The notes under the pieces: generated by a model | What the model saw: the letters and a program-made list of their open reading frames with translations, nothing else | The model's database searches: none | Told to the model about the DNA's origin: nothing | Program-made: the position numbers and the translations under genes | Part shown: piece by piece, positions 13,166 through 24,984 of the stretch | Position numbering within the stretch: position 1 is the first letter of the stretch | Layout of the letters: every line of letters starts with the position of its first letter | Assembly (NCBI GenBank): GCA_007922195.1 | Contig: ML682059.1 | Span: forward strand, 14,044,153 to 14,108,152 | Source: Podocnemis expansa | Taxonomy: Eukaryota; Chordata; Testudines; Podocnemididae | Length of the DNA: 64,000 nucleotides | Direction: 5' to 3'

Positions 13166-13456
13166 TTCAGTATGCGTGTGTGGAAGCATTTTTAGTGGAG
13201 TTATAGCAAACCAGACAAAGCAGCATGACAGTAATTTTCCCTTGTTAAAATTGTATACACAGAGTTATGCCCTGTGTGGCAATTTATCAAGAATAACTAC
13301 TTATTTGTGACAAAACCCACAAAAACCAGAGTTTGCATTCTGAACACTAAAATCTGGATTTCGCAATCACACTCAGAAATCATGAACTTTATATATAGCC
13401 ACATAAGAATTCAACCTTACAGCCTCCACTCTTGAAAGAGTTCTCAAAATGACTTA

Positions 13457-14214
13457 TGGTATGTTTACACTGATCCCAGGCTCCATGGATTGACGCAGCA
13501 GGATTGATTGAGTGGGCAGCGGAAACACATCCAATCAATCCTGGAAGCTTTCTTTCAGGTGATACAGTAAATCCATCCCTCCAACCCTCCCAAAAAGATG
13601 AATACTGTACTGAGTGGAAGGTGTTTCTTAGTGACTCAGTGCACTGAAGATGCCTCAGTATGTGAAAGTTAGCAAGTCCACAGGACATATGCAAGTCCAG
13701 CGGAGGGCAACAAAAATGATCAAGGGGCTGGAGCACAAGACATATGAGGAGAGACTGAAGGAACTAGGGTTATTTAGCCTGCAGAAGAGAAGACTGAGGG
13801 GGGATTTGATAGCTACCTTCAACTACTTGAAGAGATACTCCAAGGAGGATGGAGCTCGGCTGTTCTCAGTAGTAACAGAGGACAGAACAAGGAGCAATCA
13901 TTTCAAGTTGCAGCTGGGGAGGTCAAGGTTGGATATTAGGAAAAACTTTCTTACTAGGCGAGTGGTGAAGCATTGTAATGAGCTACCTAGGGAAGTGGTG
14001 GAATCTCCATCTTTGGAGATATTTAAGGCTCGGTTAGACAAAACCCTGGCTGGAATAATTTAGTGAGAGCGATCCTGCTTTTTTGGCAGGGGTTTGGACT
14101 AGATGACCTCTGGAGGATCATGACTGGATGACCCCTTCCAACCCTATGATTCTATAAGTTTCACTATATAGCTTGCATATCTCCCCTTGACAAGTCTGCA
14201 TTGTAGACAAGTCC
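13457..14214. mobile_element. MITE split by a CR1 insertion
   Basis: The left half (13457 to about 13680) opens TGGTATGTTTACACTG and holds an 11-bp inverted repeat AGGATTGATTG / CAATCAATCCT. The right half (about 14160-14214) ends GCATTGTAGACAAGTCC, the inverted counterpart of the left end. TTA lies on both sides (13454-13456 and 14215-14217). The CR1 copy sits between the halves. The two ends are only partly complementary, so the assignment is tentative. Confidence 0.45.
13640..14157 (+). mobile_element. CR1 LINE, 5'-truncated, with an open C-terminal reading frame
   Basis: A 3' fragment of a CR1 retrotransposon. The frame 13650-14063 encodes the C-terminal tail of CR1 ORF2: [74 protein letters not shown]. 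This is the well-known conserved end of the protein after the reverse-transcriptase domain. It ends at a natural TAG, followed by a short 3' UTR (TTTGGACTAGATGACCTCTGG, CCTTCCAACCCTATGATTCT). The start at 13650 is only where the open frame happens to begin, because catalytic domains are missing. No frameshift is seen within the remaining 137 codons, which makes it one of the younger CR1 copies here. Confidence 0.85.
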
Positions 14215-14400
14215 TTAGACACTTGACACTGATTGGGAGTTAGACGTCTTTGAGGAGCTGAGCTTTAGGAGCCCCAGTCTCATTGAGTTACACTCTTGTG
14301 TGCCCGTGTCGGTTCTGAAAATGAGACATAGGCACTACAATGCTGAGGAGAGCAATGTCTAAATACTTTTAAAAAGCTTGGCCTAAGTAACCAAAATAAT
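14215..14400. repeat. Unclassified old dispersed repeat
   Basis: Ends in AATACTTTTAAAAAGCTTGGCCTAA and contains CTGAAAATGAGACATAGGC. A related-looking stretch with 'gcctaa' and 'gcacctaa' runs occurs near 20830-21010. The family is not known to me. Confidence 0.3.
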
Positions 14401-14426
14401 TTCTAATGTTAAAAAATAGACTCTGA

Positions 14427-14790
14427 GGCAATGTCTACAGTGGCAAGTCAGTCTCTGGACTAAGCAGGCTTAGTCCAGACTAATTTAGCCAACGGCCACA
14501 CTAGGTTTTCCCTAGTTTGAACTAAGAAACTTCTTAGTTCAAACTAAAGAATGCTTAGTTCAAACTTGTTAGTACCAGTGGTTAGTCCAGACTTAAGTGC
14601 TTAGTTCAAACTAGGCGTGATGTGGCCATGGACTAATGTTTAATTTGAATTTAAGAAGTTGGAACTAAGCCGGTTAGTTTGAACTAACCATGCATTCTAG
14701 TTCACACTAAGCACAAGGTTAGTGTGAACTAGCGCGAGGTTAGTTCAGACTAACAAGTTTGAACTTCCTGTGGCTAGTGGAGATATAGCC
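14427..14790. mobile_element. Palindromic Harbinger-like MITE, TTAGTTCAAACTAA family, copy 1
   Basis: Begins GGCAATGTCTACAGTGGCAA and ends TAGTGGAGATATAGCC, imperfect terminal inverted repeats. The interior is built from TTAGTTCAAACTAA-like palindromes in both orientations. No clean target duplication is left. It abuts an antisense CR1 3' end. Confidence 0.65.
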
Positions 14791-15130
14791 ATAGAATCAT
14801 AGACTCTTAAGGTCAGAAGGGACCAGTATGATCATCTAGTGTGACCTCCTACACAATTCAGGCCTCAAGACCTCACCAACCCACTCCAGCAATAAGCCTC
14901 TATGACTGAGTTATTTAAGTCCTCAAATCAAGCTTTAAGTACTTCAAGACACAGAAAATTCACCAGTAGGTGAGCCATGCCCCATTCTACAGAGGAAGAC
15001 AAAAAACACCCAGGACCCTAGACAATCTGCCCTGGGGGAAGTTCCTTCCTGACCCCAAATACAGTGATTAGTTAAACCCTGAGCATGTGGGCAAGTCAAA
15101 ACAGCCTGTCACCCAAGAAGCAATTCTCCA
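14791..15130 (-). mobile_element. CR1 LINE 3' fragment, antisense
   Basis: Opens ATAGAATCATAGACTCTTAAGG, then GTCAGAAGGGACCAGTATGATC and GTGACCTCCTACACAATTCAGG. This is the antisense 3' end of a CR1 subfamily different from the copy at 13640. Confidence 0.75.
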
Positions 15131-16814
15131 TAATGACTCAGAACCCATCCCATCTATTCTCCCTTCTTAGGACACTTGCATAAATAATAACATATGTCAT
15201 GCATATTGTACAGCAAACAGATATGGCATGCCCTGTTTATTTTGATTTAGAATCAATATAACTAAAGGTTGCCTAGCCTTGGCTGTAGGGACATTGGCCA
15301 TCAATTAAAAAAAATCACATAAAAGATTAAAATACTTGCTGATTGTCAATGCAAACAGAAAACCACCAGAGTTGATATAAAAACACCAAACAAAACCAGG
15401 CTTACCAAAAACATTAGCCCTTCTTAACTAGACTTACCACAAACATTATCCCTTCTTACCTCCCTTCCTCTGTAGAAACCTGGGCAAATAGATGGGGGTT
15501 TGAAGCTTGCCCTGAAAATCATGGACTGAGGGAGGCTGTGTTGGTTGCAGAGTCGAGGGACATGGCAAGCAGGCCACTTCTGCTCTGTTACAGCATGGGG
15601 GGTCTAGAATCTAGATTAATGCTGTTGCTGATTGCAGGTCTGTCAGAATGGCCCAGGGAGAGGAGTCTCTCAGACAGGTAGTTCACAAACCACCCAGGCC
15701 TTTTTAGTTCAAATACGTCTCTTTGAGCTCCATATGCATATATACATTGAAAGCTACCTTTTTTTTCTTTGTGGTGCACTTGGTTCTGCATGTAAGAGGC
15801 ACTTGGTTCTGCATGTAAGCTCCTTCTATGCCATTCTTTTTTAACTTTCGTAGACTCTGACACAGCTTCCCTCCCTGAAGAAGGAAACCCTGAGTATAGC
15901 TATATGCCTAGCTATATTTCTATGGTACTTATCACAGTAGTATCAAACCAACAAGCTTTCTGAGTTTTTTCTTCATGTACAAATGCAGTTACACAGTTCA
16001 ATGTATTCAGCACAAGTTATTGTGTTACAGGGAACACAAAGATTAGGGTCATGACATACAGTGGTGAAAGAAATACTTGCAAGGACAAAACGTAGGTTTA
16101 GAAAAGGGCCATTCCAAGAGCAAGAGTGACAGTTTTCACAGTAAAGAACCTGATAGTACATCCTGTGGCTGCATTGCATCAAGGCCACCAAACCCACAGG
16201 TTGAGTTCTTCAATTAGATATACTTTAAGATCTATAATATGCTCACGCTGAAAACACTGCAAGTGTGTGTTGCATTGATATAGCTGAGCCATTATCTAGC
16301 ATTTATTCAATAGATGACTCCAGAAGTGGATCACCAAAGGACTTTATAAAAGCAGAAATGCAATTACTTTACACATATAATCTTTGAAATGAGAACTGTG
16401 GACTTCTTTAGCAAAATGTTCTATCTTTCTGCACTACAGTACATGGCAATTCTGCACTCTTGAGGCCACCTGCACACAGTATCTGCCCTTTTTGGATTAA
16501 CTGAGGTGTCAGGGATAAATTACTACCACCTGCTAACACCAGGAGGCAACCATATCTGTGCCCACCGGAGGAAACCCTTTCCAAATAACAGCTGCTGGAA
16601 ATACGCACTCCACTTTAGGCTCCACAAACTGCATTCTTTCTCAGTGCAGGCTAGCAATTTGCACAACACACTTAAATTCAATTTTAAATTAATTTCAACT
16701 TGAATGCCTTATCTGCTGGACACCTGAAGTACACACTAATCCACCCCAGTCTGTGGAAGCAGTGTATCCTAGTTCACTCTTCGATGGTTCTCCACTCTTC
16801 TGATGGTAACACAG
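15131..16814. other. Intronic sequence without a gene
   Basis: Anonymous intron. Overlapping open frames at 15588-15863 and 15973-16197 show no domain. Confidence 0.4.
15776..15821. repeat. 23-bp tandem duplication
   Basis: GCACTTGGTTCTGCATGTAAG occurs twice in direct succession (starting at 15776 and 15799), identical over 21 bases. Confidence 0.9.
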
Positions 16815-16817
16815 TAG

Positions 16818-17113
16818 GGCTATCTCTACATCAGCAATTTCAGTTCAGACTTGTTAGTCCGAACTAAAGAAATCCAAGGTTAGTCTGAACTAATCTTGGA
16901 CTGTTCGAACCAATGGCTTAGTTCAAGTCTTCGCTGTGCTTAGTTTGAACTAAGCATGAAAGTCTAAACTAACATTTGTACCAACTAGTTTGGGCTAAGC
17001 TTTGCCTAGAAATTTCTTAGTTCAAACTAGGCAAAGCCTAGTGTAGCCAAGGGCTAAATTAGTCTGAACTGAGCTTGCTTAGTCTGGACTAATTTGGCAG
17101 TGTAGCCATAGCC
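16818..17113. mobile_element. Palindromic Harbinger-like MITE, TTAGTTCAAACTAA family, copy 2
   Basis: 296 bp from GGCTATCTCTACATCAGC to GGCAGTGTAGCCATAGCC, flanked by a TAG duplication (16815-16817 and 17114-17116). The interior repeats the TTAGTTCAAACTAG motif in both orientations. Non-coding. Confidence 0.75.
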
Positions 17114-17436
17114 TAGGATGTGTTTATACTAAACCAAATTAAAGTTTATTTGATAGAGCTTGAGATAAATATTCAAATAAAAGCAAGGAGAGGGATTCAG
17201 AAATGTAAGGTTACAAGTAAAAGAAAAACATAACACAATCTCTAGCTTATACATGTTGAAAGTTACTTTTCTTTCAAAAAAGATATTTCTCACCCTATGA
17301 TCAGTCCATGCAGCACTTGCCTATTACAGAAAACTGGGACCCACCTTTCATGAAACTCCCATTGGAGTTTCTCTTCTGTAATGCAAAAAATCCTAGTGCC
17401 CTTTCTTCCTCTCTTACCCAGTGATAGACTATTTTC

Positions 17437-17500
17437 AAAGGGGGTTTCCATGTTAGTCTAGTTCAGCAAACAAGCAATGACTCCTGTGGCACTTGAAGGG
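17437..17500 (-). mobile_element. Penelope-like element 3' end fragment
   Basis: Minus-strand PLE terminus: GGTTTCCATGTTAGTCTAGT, TTCAGCAAACAAGCAATGAC, TCCTGTGGCACTT. Same terminal sequence as the copies near 35600 and 39240. Confidence 0.65.
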
Positions 17501-17535
17501 TCCCCTATTCAGGATATTTTTCTTGGAGTTCTTTT

Positions 17536-17960
17536 ATCTTCATAGATGATAAAACATTAGAGTTAGAAGGAATCCCAGGAGGTCATCCAGTCCAACCTCC
17601 TTCTCAAAGCTGGACCAATGCAACTAAAGCCCCAGCCAGGGCTTTGTCATTGCATCTTAAAAACATTTAAAGAGGGAGCAAGATTCCACCACCTCCCTAA
17701 GTGACACATTTCAGTTCTTCACCACTCTCCTACTGAAAAGACTTTTCTTACTATCCAGCCTAGACATCCCCCACTGCAACTTGAGGTCATTGTTCCTAGT
17801 TCTGTCATCTGCTGTTGCTGAGAACAGACTAATTCCATCCTCCAGGAACCCCCTTTCAGGTAGGTAAAGACTGCTATCGAATCCCCCCTTATTCTTCTCT
17901 TCTGGAAACAAATGCTCAAGCCTGCATCTGGGACAGACAGTAAACATGGGCCTTGGTCTG
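17536..17960 (-). mobile_element. CR1 LINE 3' fragment, antisense
   Basis: Shows GGTCATCCAGTCCAACCTCC, CCAGCCAGGGCTTTGTC, GATTCCACCACCTCCCTAA and CTGTCATCTGCTGTTGCTGA, the standard antisense CR1 3' landmarks. Read on the minus strand the residual frame matches the ORF2 tail seen at 13650 (for example DDRTRNNDLKLQWG). Confidence 0.8.
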
Positions 17961-18060
17961 GCTCTACAGATGTCAGTTGTTCTCAGTATTGTTTAAATCA
18001 GCTTCTCAGTACTTTTTAGATGTTCTGCATTTACCACCTTCTTGCCCAGAACTCCTGTGC

Positions 18061-19425
18061 TATACTGAACCATTACCGAATTCATAGAATCATAGGCTAT
18101 GTCTACATGCACAGGGTTAATTCAATTTAAGTTAAATCAAAATAAGTTAATTCAAAATAAAACCATTAAATGGATTTAACTTAAATAAAATTAAGCAAAA
18201 ACACCAACTTGAAATAGCACGTCCAGACACAGGACTTGCTATTTTGATTCAGAAGAGGGGCATCATCGGAGGTGTGGCAACATGGCACCCTCTGTGGGCC
18301 ATGCCCCCACCCAATATATAGAAAAAGCAAGGCACCCTGGGAAGGAGAAGGGCAAAACTGTTAAATTGAAATAATGGTTATTTCAAAATAACACATCTGA
18401 ACGACGTTATTTTGAGACGACCATTTTGCTTTAACAGCTATTTCGATTTCTTAGTAGGTTTTACCATTTCAAAATAAGGTTCATTGTTTTGAAATGATGG
18501 GACTCGTCATTTTGAAACAACAAAATGTCATCCAGACACGACTTTTTTAAACTCGAAACAACAGTCGTTGTTTTGATTTAAAAGCAATGTGTGGACATAG
18601 CCATAGAAATGTAGGGCTGGAAGGAATTTAAGGGGTCATCAAGTCCATACTCCTGTATTGAGGCAGGATCAAGTAAACCTAGACCATTTCTGACAAGTGT
18701 TTCTTCACCTGTTCTTAAAGACCTCCTTTGGAAGTTTATTTCAGATCTTAACTATTAGAGTTACAAATGTTTTCCTCATAGATAAACTAAATTTCCCTTA
18801 ATAAAGATCAAGCTTGTTACTTCTCATGCCTTTTTCAATGGACATGGAGATCAATTGATTCCCATCCTCTTTGTAACAGCCATTAACCCATCTGAAGACT
18901 GTTAACAAGTTCTCTCTCAGACACTGTCTTTAAAGACTACACATTGCCAGTTTTTTCAACCTTTTCTTATAAATCAGGTTTTCTAAACCTTTTATCAATT
19001 TTTGTTGCTTGCCTGAGTTCCCTACAATTTGATCCCATTTATCTAAAGTGTGGTGCTCAGAATTGGACATAATACTCCTGCTGATGCCTCACCAGTGCCG
19101 AGCAGAGCAGGACAATTACCTTCTATATCTTCCATATGACACTCCTGTTAACATACTCCAGAACGACAGTCTATGTTGCAAATGCATCACATTATTAACT
19201 CATATTAAATTTGTGCTTCACTGTGATTCCAAGGTCCCTTTCTGCAGTACTACCATTTACTCAGTTTTCCCTATTTTATAGTGGACTTTGAGTACAGTGT
19301 TTCAACCAGTTGCTCACTCTCCAAATGGTAATTTCATGTATATCACATTTCCTCAGTTTATTTATGAAAATGTCATGTGGGTCTGTGTCAGAAGAGTTAC
19401 TAAAATCAAGACACACAATGCCTGA
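18061..19425 (-). mobile_element. CR1 LINE, antisense, interrupted by a MITE
   Basis: The antisense CR1 3' end ATTCATAGAATCATA (to 18094) resumes at 18603 as ATAGAAATGTAGGGCTGGAAGG and continues through CACCTGTTCTTAAAGACCTCC, GTGGTGCTCAGAATTGGACA and TGATGCCTCACCAGTGCCGA to about 19425. The MITE at 18095-18602 lies inside. Heavily mutated, no open frame. Confidence 0.75.
18095..18602. mobile_element. Harbinger-like MITE, TTATTTCAAAATAA family, copy 1
   Basis: 508 bp with terminal inverted repeats GGCTATGTCTACATGCACA / TGTGTGGACATAGCC. The interior is rich in TTATTTTGAAATAA-type palindromes. It interrupts a CR1 and is flanked by ATA on both sides (18092-18094 and 18603-18605). Confidence 0.8.
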
Positions 19426-20580
19426 TTCTTTTTCTTACCCACATACACTAGACCAGTAACCCTGTCACAGAACAAAATTCACTGAATGTTTACATTTTTA
19501 ATAACATCGTAAAATGGTGAAAAATAATGTCGACAGTAACCTGACCAAAGCGAAACATGGAATTATCACTAGGATTGTTCATTTAAAATTTTAAAAAAGA
19601 TCTAAATAATAAATGGAATGTTCTTTATTCATTATAATTCTAAAACCTCAAAACAGCTAGCTACTCATTATACTTTTCATGAACCTCTGCTCTCTTCTTG
19701 TTTCAGTATTCTTAATCGTACCATGATTTCAAGGGATTCATGGCCTGCCACAGCACTTAAAGCACATAGCATGTCCCTGCAGGAGGATGGATGCAGGTAG
19801 AATGCCTGCAAAGATGGGGCTTCTGTGCATTAAGGGGAGATTTTGTACTGTTTTGAATGGTCTTGTCCAGTAGGAGCCCCGGGGTACACTGGAAAAAGGC
19901 AACTGAATCTGGACTTATCAAGACCCAGTGGCTGGAAGTTTCCATGTAGGACGTGCAGAGAAACTAGGATAACTGTTATGAAGAGGCTGCAATGTGGTCT
20001 CCTAGCCTCTTTGAAAATCAGGGTATGAATCCCTTCCTCGACACCATCTTTCTCTCTTTGCACTGGAGAAACAAAGAAAAGATTTAGTGCCAGACTGGAA
20101 ATCTAGGTGCTTGAAAACACTAATATTACTGAACAGACATGCACAATTGAAAACGTTTTTGAGATGTGCAGTCACCAGTTCCACATAGCTGTGATCTAGA
20201 ACCTGACATCTCTGAAGCAACATTACAGGCAAACAGGTCAATAAAGTCATAGTCAGCTACTGGAGTCCTAGTATTCTGTGATTTTAAATATCAACCTGTT
20301 CAGCTCCTTCCCTTCTCAGAGATTCCCCACCCCCTTCTCTTCCCAACATCTTCCAGATTCTCCCTCCTATTTACATGGTGCTGTCTTTGAGGAGCAGCTG
20401 GCTCTCTTCCCTTTCTTTTGGGAAGCAGCTGGATGACCTAACTCCTACCATAAGGCTCTTCAGCGTGGGGTGGCAATAAGTCTCTCTTTTTTGTAAATTA
20501 TCAGGTCTTCTTGGAGGTGCACTACTTGCCTGAGGCAACCTAGATTGCATCAAAAAGCCAACCAGGCAACTACCAGTAGG
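19426..20580. other. Intronic sequence without a gene
   Basis: Anonymous intron; open frames here overlap on both strands without a recognisable product. Confidence 0.4.
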
Positions 20581-20778
20581 TTATTTTTTACTTGGTTTGC
20601 TGTCTTTGCTTAAAGCAGCCTTGAGGTGCCCAGAAGAGTCCATGACCTCCTTGGAAACAGAGAACACACCATTTGAAATATCCATAAGCACATTCCAGAG
20701 CAGTTCCATCAACTCAGGAGGTATGTCCTGCTTGGACACGATTATGCCACTTACAAGTGTATCTGCAGTTAGAGCCAC
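20581..20778 (-). other. Unassigned 65-codon open frame
   Basis: Read on the minus strand this gives a hydrophilic, helix-like peptide (for example DIPPELMELLWNVLMDISNG, then VFSVSKEVMD) ending KPSKK. It is preceded on that strand by a pyrimidine-containing CTAACTGCAG that could act as a splice acceptor. I do not recognise the family and see no good donor. It is more likely a chance frame or a relic than an exon, and the part of GABBR2 it would have to encode does not match. Confidence 0.12.
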
Positions 20779-22636
20779 AAAAGGACTTATATGACTAGCT
20801 GTCCCTTTAGGGCCCTAAATTCACTGACCACTGAGCTCTTCAAAACCTTGCTCAGCTGCTGCCTAACTCTTTGGGCACCTAACATCCCTACATACTTACA
20901 TTTTCATCATTAAGGCTCCTGAGGCGCCTAAGTTTGTGTTGCTGGGCATGGGTACAAATGCCTCAGCATAGGCATTTGGGTGCCTATCTCACACTCATGG
21001 CCTCCTTTCACCTTTGGACATTCAAGTCAAAACTGTAGAAGTTACTCTGCCTTTGTCTACCCTGGGCTGATTTGACTGTTAGCTCTAACCCATTTGCAAA
21101 CTTAGCATTAGTTCACATCTGCCCCTCTTAGCTTATTCCCCCAGCCCTGTCTGCTTTGACCCTCCATACCTTTTCTTTAGCTGATCCCCTACTAAGTAAA
21201 CTTCCCCAGCCCAAAATGAAGCAAACATGCCATTTGGTGCTATCATATTGATCATTCTGCTTGTTTGTTTGGCCTTTTTCCCTACCTCTTTCTGTCTTGT
21301 GCATATTCCAAGTTCTTCCAGCAAGGACCATGTCCTACTCTATATTGTACAGTGAATAGCACAATGAGGCCCCATTCTTGGTTGACCCTTAGGCACTATG
21401 TGATAAACCTGGCTATTTGTAATAAATGACCTTCCTTCTTCTTCTCATAGTAGGCAGTCTCAGTTACAGGGCCCAGTCTGGTAGGTGTTCTTAGTGCATG
21501 CCTAGGCCTGCACAAAATGGCTGGAGCAGAAAGAAGTAGTGGTTTTCTCCACATTACAACTTTTAGCTCCATTGATTAGGACACTTATCCAGGATGTGAG
21601 AGCCTTTGGTTCAGGCCCCCTTTCTACTGGATGTGGAGGAGGAATTTCAGCTTGTTTCTTTCTCTGACTTCCCAAAAGAGGGCCTAAAACTGGACTACAG
21701 AGTACTCTGTGGGTAGCCCTCTCAGTCTCTCTTATTGAAACTGTTCCATTGTCCATAATTAAATATGGATTGTGCTATATCTTAGTGGTTAAAGGCCTCC
21801 ACTGAGAGCTGTGAGACTTATATTCCAGTATCCTTGCTCCAGTGAGTATTGATTTATTTATAAAAAATTGAGCAGCTTAAAATAGGAGAGACTGAAGAGA
21901 AACCTGCCCCCAGTGGCTAGGGTATTTTTTATTGGGTAGATTATGCCAAAGGTGCACTTTGCAGAATGTGCTGACTTTTGTGGACCTCATTCTTTGGGCT
22001 CTAAGCATTTTATAGGTAGCCAAGGCCCCTAACTTCCAGCTGTCAATGCCACTGAGTGGCTATGTACCCAAAAGTTCAGTATTGATACACTCAGGATTGC
22101 ATTGTCTAAAGTCTTTTGTGACTCAGGCCCATGATGTTTCCATCAGCTTGACACTGCCTTTGCCTGTACAGTTCTTTGCCGAGCTCCATGCTGGCCTAGA
22201 AGCAATTCTTTGGTGAAGCAGGGAGACTTCAGAGAAATAATTTATTTTTATAAAGACAAGTTGGAGAACCCATTTTACATGTGATGTATCTACAGACATT
22301 GACAAGCCTGGAGCAAGATGCTCTCCAGAACATAGATGCTGCCGGAATATCATTGTCTGCAGCCCATTACGTGCTGTACCGAACAGGTTCTAAAAGGCAG
22401 CATGCTTCTTGAGGCTGGATGCACCTCACAAAAATTGATAAGCAATTAGCCAATACACTAAGGAGAAGCTTGGCTTATAGAAGGCCCAAAGGACTTTCAG
22501 GATCCTCATCAAGGTCTCTGCCTTTACTGCATGTTATTTTAATGATACTAGGCTGCTGTATTGCAATATACTTCTGTTTTGCTATATCTAGTGGAACCTT
22601 TAGACATGTCTACTGCAAAGAGAGGGTAGTATCTGT
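20779..22636. other. Intronic sequence with weak SINE-like traces
   Basis: Between about 21545 and 21860 there are two tRNA-like stretches (GATTAGGACACTTATCCAGG with TTTGGTTCAGGCCCC; CTTAGTGGTTAAAGGCC) that may be decayed tRNA-derived SINEs. Nothing else is assignable. Confidence 0.25.
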
Positions 22637-23606
22637 GGCTATGTCCACACATACGGGGTAATTTGATTTAAGTTAAATCGAAATAAGTTAATTCAAAATA
22701 AAATAATTGAATCAATTTAACTTAACTCAAATTAAGGAAAACCACCAAATCGAAATAGCAAGTCCGGACACAGGACTTGCTATTTTGATTCAGGAAAGGG
22801 GCACCATGGGAGGTCTGGCAACATGGCCCCCTGGCAGGGCCATGTTGCCACCCAATCCCCTGCCTGGAGAGCCAGGAAGGGGCAAAAAGCCTCCAGGCCA
22901 GTGAACCCCTGCGCCTGCATCCCCCACTGCTGGTGGGGCAGCAGGGGAGGGACTGTGGGGCACCCAGGCTGCTAGCTGGGCAGCGGGTCCCAGAGCCAGC
23001 TGGCCCCACTTGCAGGGCTTGCTGGCTCCCTTACCCACCGCCCAGCTGGGAGCTGGCATGCCCCGTAAGGGGGCCTTGCCGGCTCCCCGACCCAATGCTG
23101 GGCCAGCAGCTGGTAAGCCCCAGAAAGGGGGCTCACTGGCTCCCCCACCCACCGCTCAGCCAGGAGCCGGCAAGCCCAGCTTGCGGGGCTTGCCAGCTCC
23201 CTGACCCACTACCCCGCCAGCTGTAGGTGGGGGTGGGCCCCCCTGGCCCCCTGCACCTCCCCTCCCTCCCTGCCCAGGGTGCTGATCGGCTCCTTGGCCC
23301 AGGGTGCTGAGGGGAGTGGGACTTCCTTCCAGGGTGCCATGCATCCTGGGAGGAAGGTCAGCTGTTATATCAATATGTGTGTCATATCAATGTAACAGAG
23401 CCACACAGGGTTATTTCAAAACCACAGTTTTAAAATAACCATCATTTCCATCCCAAACTAGGTTTTATTAGATCAAAATTATTTTCCTTATTTCAAAATA
23501 AGGGAGCTCCTTATTTTGAAATAAGGAAACATCATGTGGACATAAAACATTTTAAAATCAAAATAACCAGTGTTATTTTGATTGAAAAGGTGCGTGTGGA
23601 CATACC
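22637..23606. mobile_element. Large Harbinger-like MITE, TTATTTCAAAATAA family, copy 2, with GC-rich core
   Basis: Ends GGCTATGTCCACACATACGG / TGCGTGTGGACATACC, and both outer arms match copy 1 (TTTGATTTAAGTTAAATCGA, AACAGGACTTGCTATTTTGA-like segments). At about 970 bp it is roughly twice as long as copy 1. The difference is a GC-rich core (about 22800-23345) containing a 57-bp minisatellite. No target duplication is evident. Confidence 0.7.
22964..23235. repeat. 57-bp minisatellite inside the MITE
   Basis: Units whose 'GGCTCCC' segment follows starts at 23021, 23078, 23135 and 23192 are spaced by exactly 57 bp, with a degenerate earlier unit near 22964. Because 57 is divisible by three, several strands and frames stay open and give Gly/Pro/Ala-rich open frames that are not genes. 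Confidence 0.85.
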
Positions 23607-24984
23607 TTCTGGGATTATTGTGGGACAGAGCATTTTACTGAAGAAGCTGTAATGCTGAAACTCACTGCATGACAAGATTTTGCAGCTAGCTACACTTCTT
23701 GGGTTTTTATAGCACAAACAAGATACATTTCTACATCTCCCTGTAATGGGAATTATTATTTTTGCCATTGCACCTAGCTGAGGTATACTGCTATATAACT
23801 GGTACGTCTGTAGTATGTTTTCCCTAATATGACACTGGCACCAGCAAATCTGTCCCATTGACTGAATAAAGGAGTATGTCATTCCCGTCTCCACTTCTTA
23901 CAAATAAAAGATCCCATGGAAACAGTTTTCTTTCTTTATCACAGTATTCTAGCTTATATGGTTTTACAATTAAATCACAAATGTAAGTTTCTAGAAGTGC
24001 ATCCACTGATAAATCTGTCATTGATTTTGATCATTCTCCACTATTGTATGGCTTAGGCTCAAGCAAATGTTATCTTTTCACTGATAGTTATCAGCATCAG
24101 CTTCTTTTGGCCTTGAAAGAACTGCCCAGCTTATTATAATGAAGATTTATGGCTAGAGTTGACTGACCTACTGGGAACTTTTTGCATGCTATATTAGCAG
24201 TTTGTTTGATGATTCCCAGCTCAGATCTGTATAAAGTTGCAACTCTTCTTTAGACTTTTCAACTATGTTGCCTTTCTATGAGCAGATGGAAATCTAGCCA
24301 GTTTGATTTGGATTCCAGTAATCAAACTTGGATACATTTATTAAAATAAAAGCCATCCACTGACAGTCCAGTTATTCAGAATTGTCAACCTGGTAGCTCT
24401 TAGCTGTGGGACCTTGTGCCAATTCTCTGCAGAGGAGTGAATTTTACCCTTTGAACTTTCAGTGTGCAGCACAACTCTCTATTTACATGACTTTTGCTGT
24501 TGAAGTTCTTCACATTCTGGAATAAGAAAAAAAAATCTTGCAGGAGTAAAAACAAGGCAGGCAGAAGTCCAGCAGCAGAGAAGGCGCTATGTAGTTTATT
24601 GCACTGAATATAGCATGTATATTTACCTGCCTTATGACCAACTAGCATATGTGCATGTGGTGCAAAGAAGCTCACAGCCTTCAGAGAGACAATGCAAACG
24701 CTTGAGGCCAGACACTGAACTGGAGGAGCATACAAGTACATAAAGGAGACTTTTAGGGCTGTCCTGCTGCCCGACTGACAGCTTCTGTGTGTTAAGGAAG
24801 ATGAAATTGCTGGGGAAGGAAAACATAAAGCTGGAACAGAAGGAACCATTCTCCATAACTGGGATCCTCCTTTTGGATGTCATCATCATATCCTCTCACA
24901 TGAGGATATTCCCTCTGGGAAGGGATCTGTAGTTAATAGGAAGAGCCAGATAATAGCCATAACAGTAAATTAGTAGAAATATAT
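23607..24984. other. Intronic sequence without a gene
   Basis: Anonymous intron; the minus-strand frame at 24400-24849 (149 codons) has no recognisable domain, and another open frame overlaps it on the same strand. Confidence 0.35.

Noticed and set aside
22790..23344. Several overlapping Gly/Pro/Ala-rich open frames on both strands
   Set aside because: They arise from a 57-bp tandem repeat (a multiple of three) in a GC-rich MITE core; frames stay open on both strands at once.
24400..24849. 149-codon minus-strand open frame
   Set aside because: No domain, no splice signals that fit, and another overlapping frame on the same strand; probably chance.
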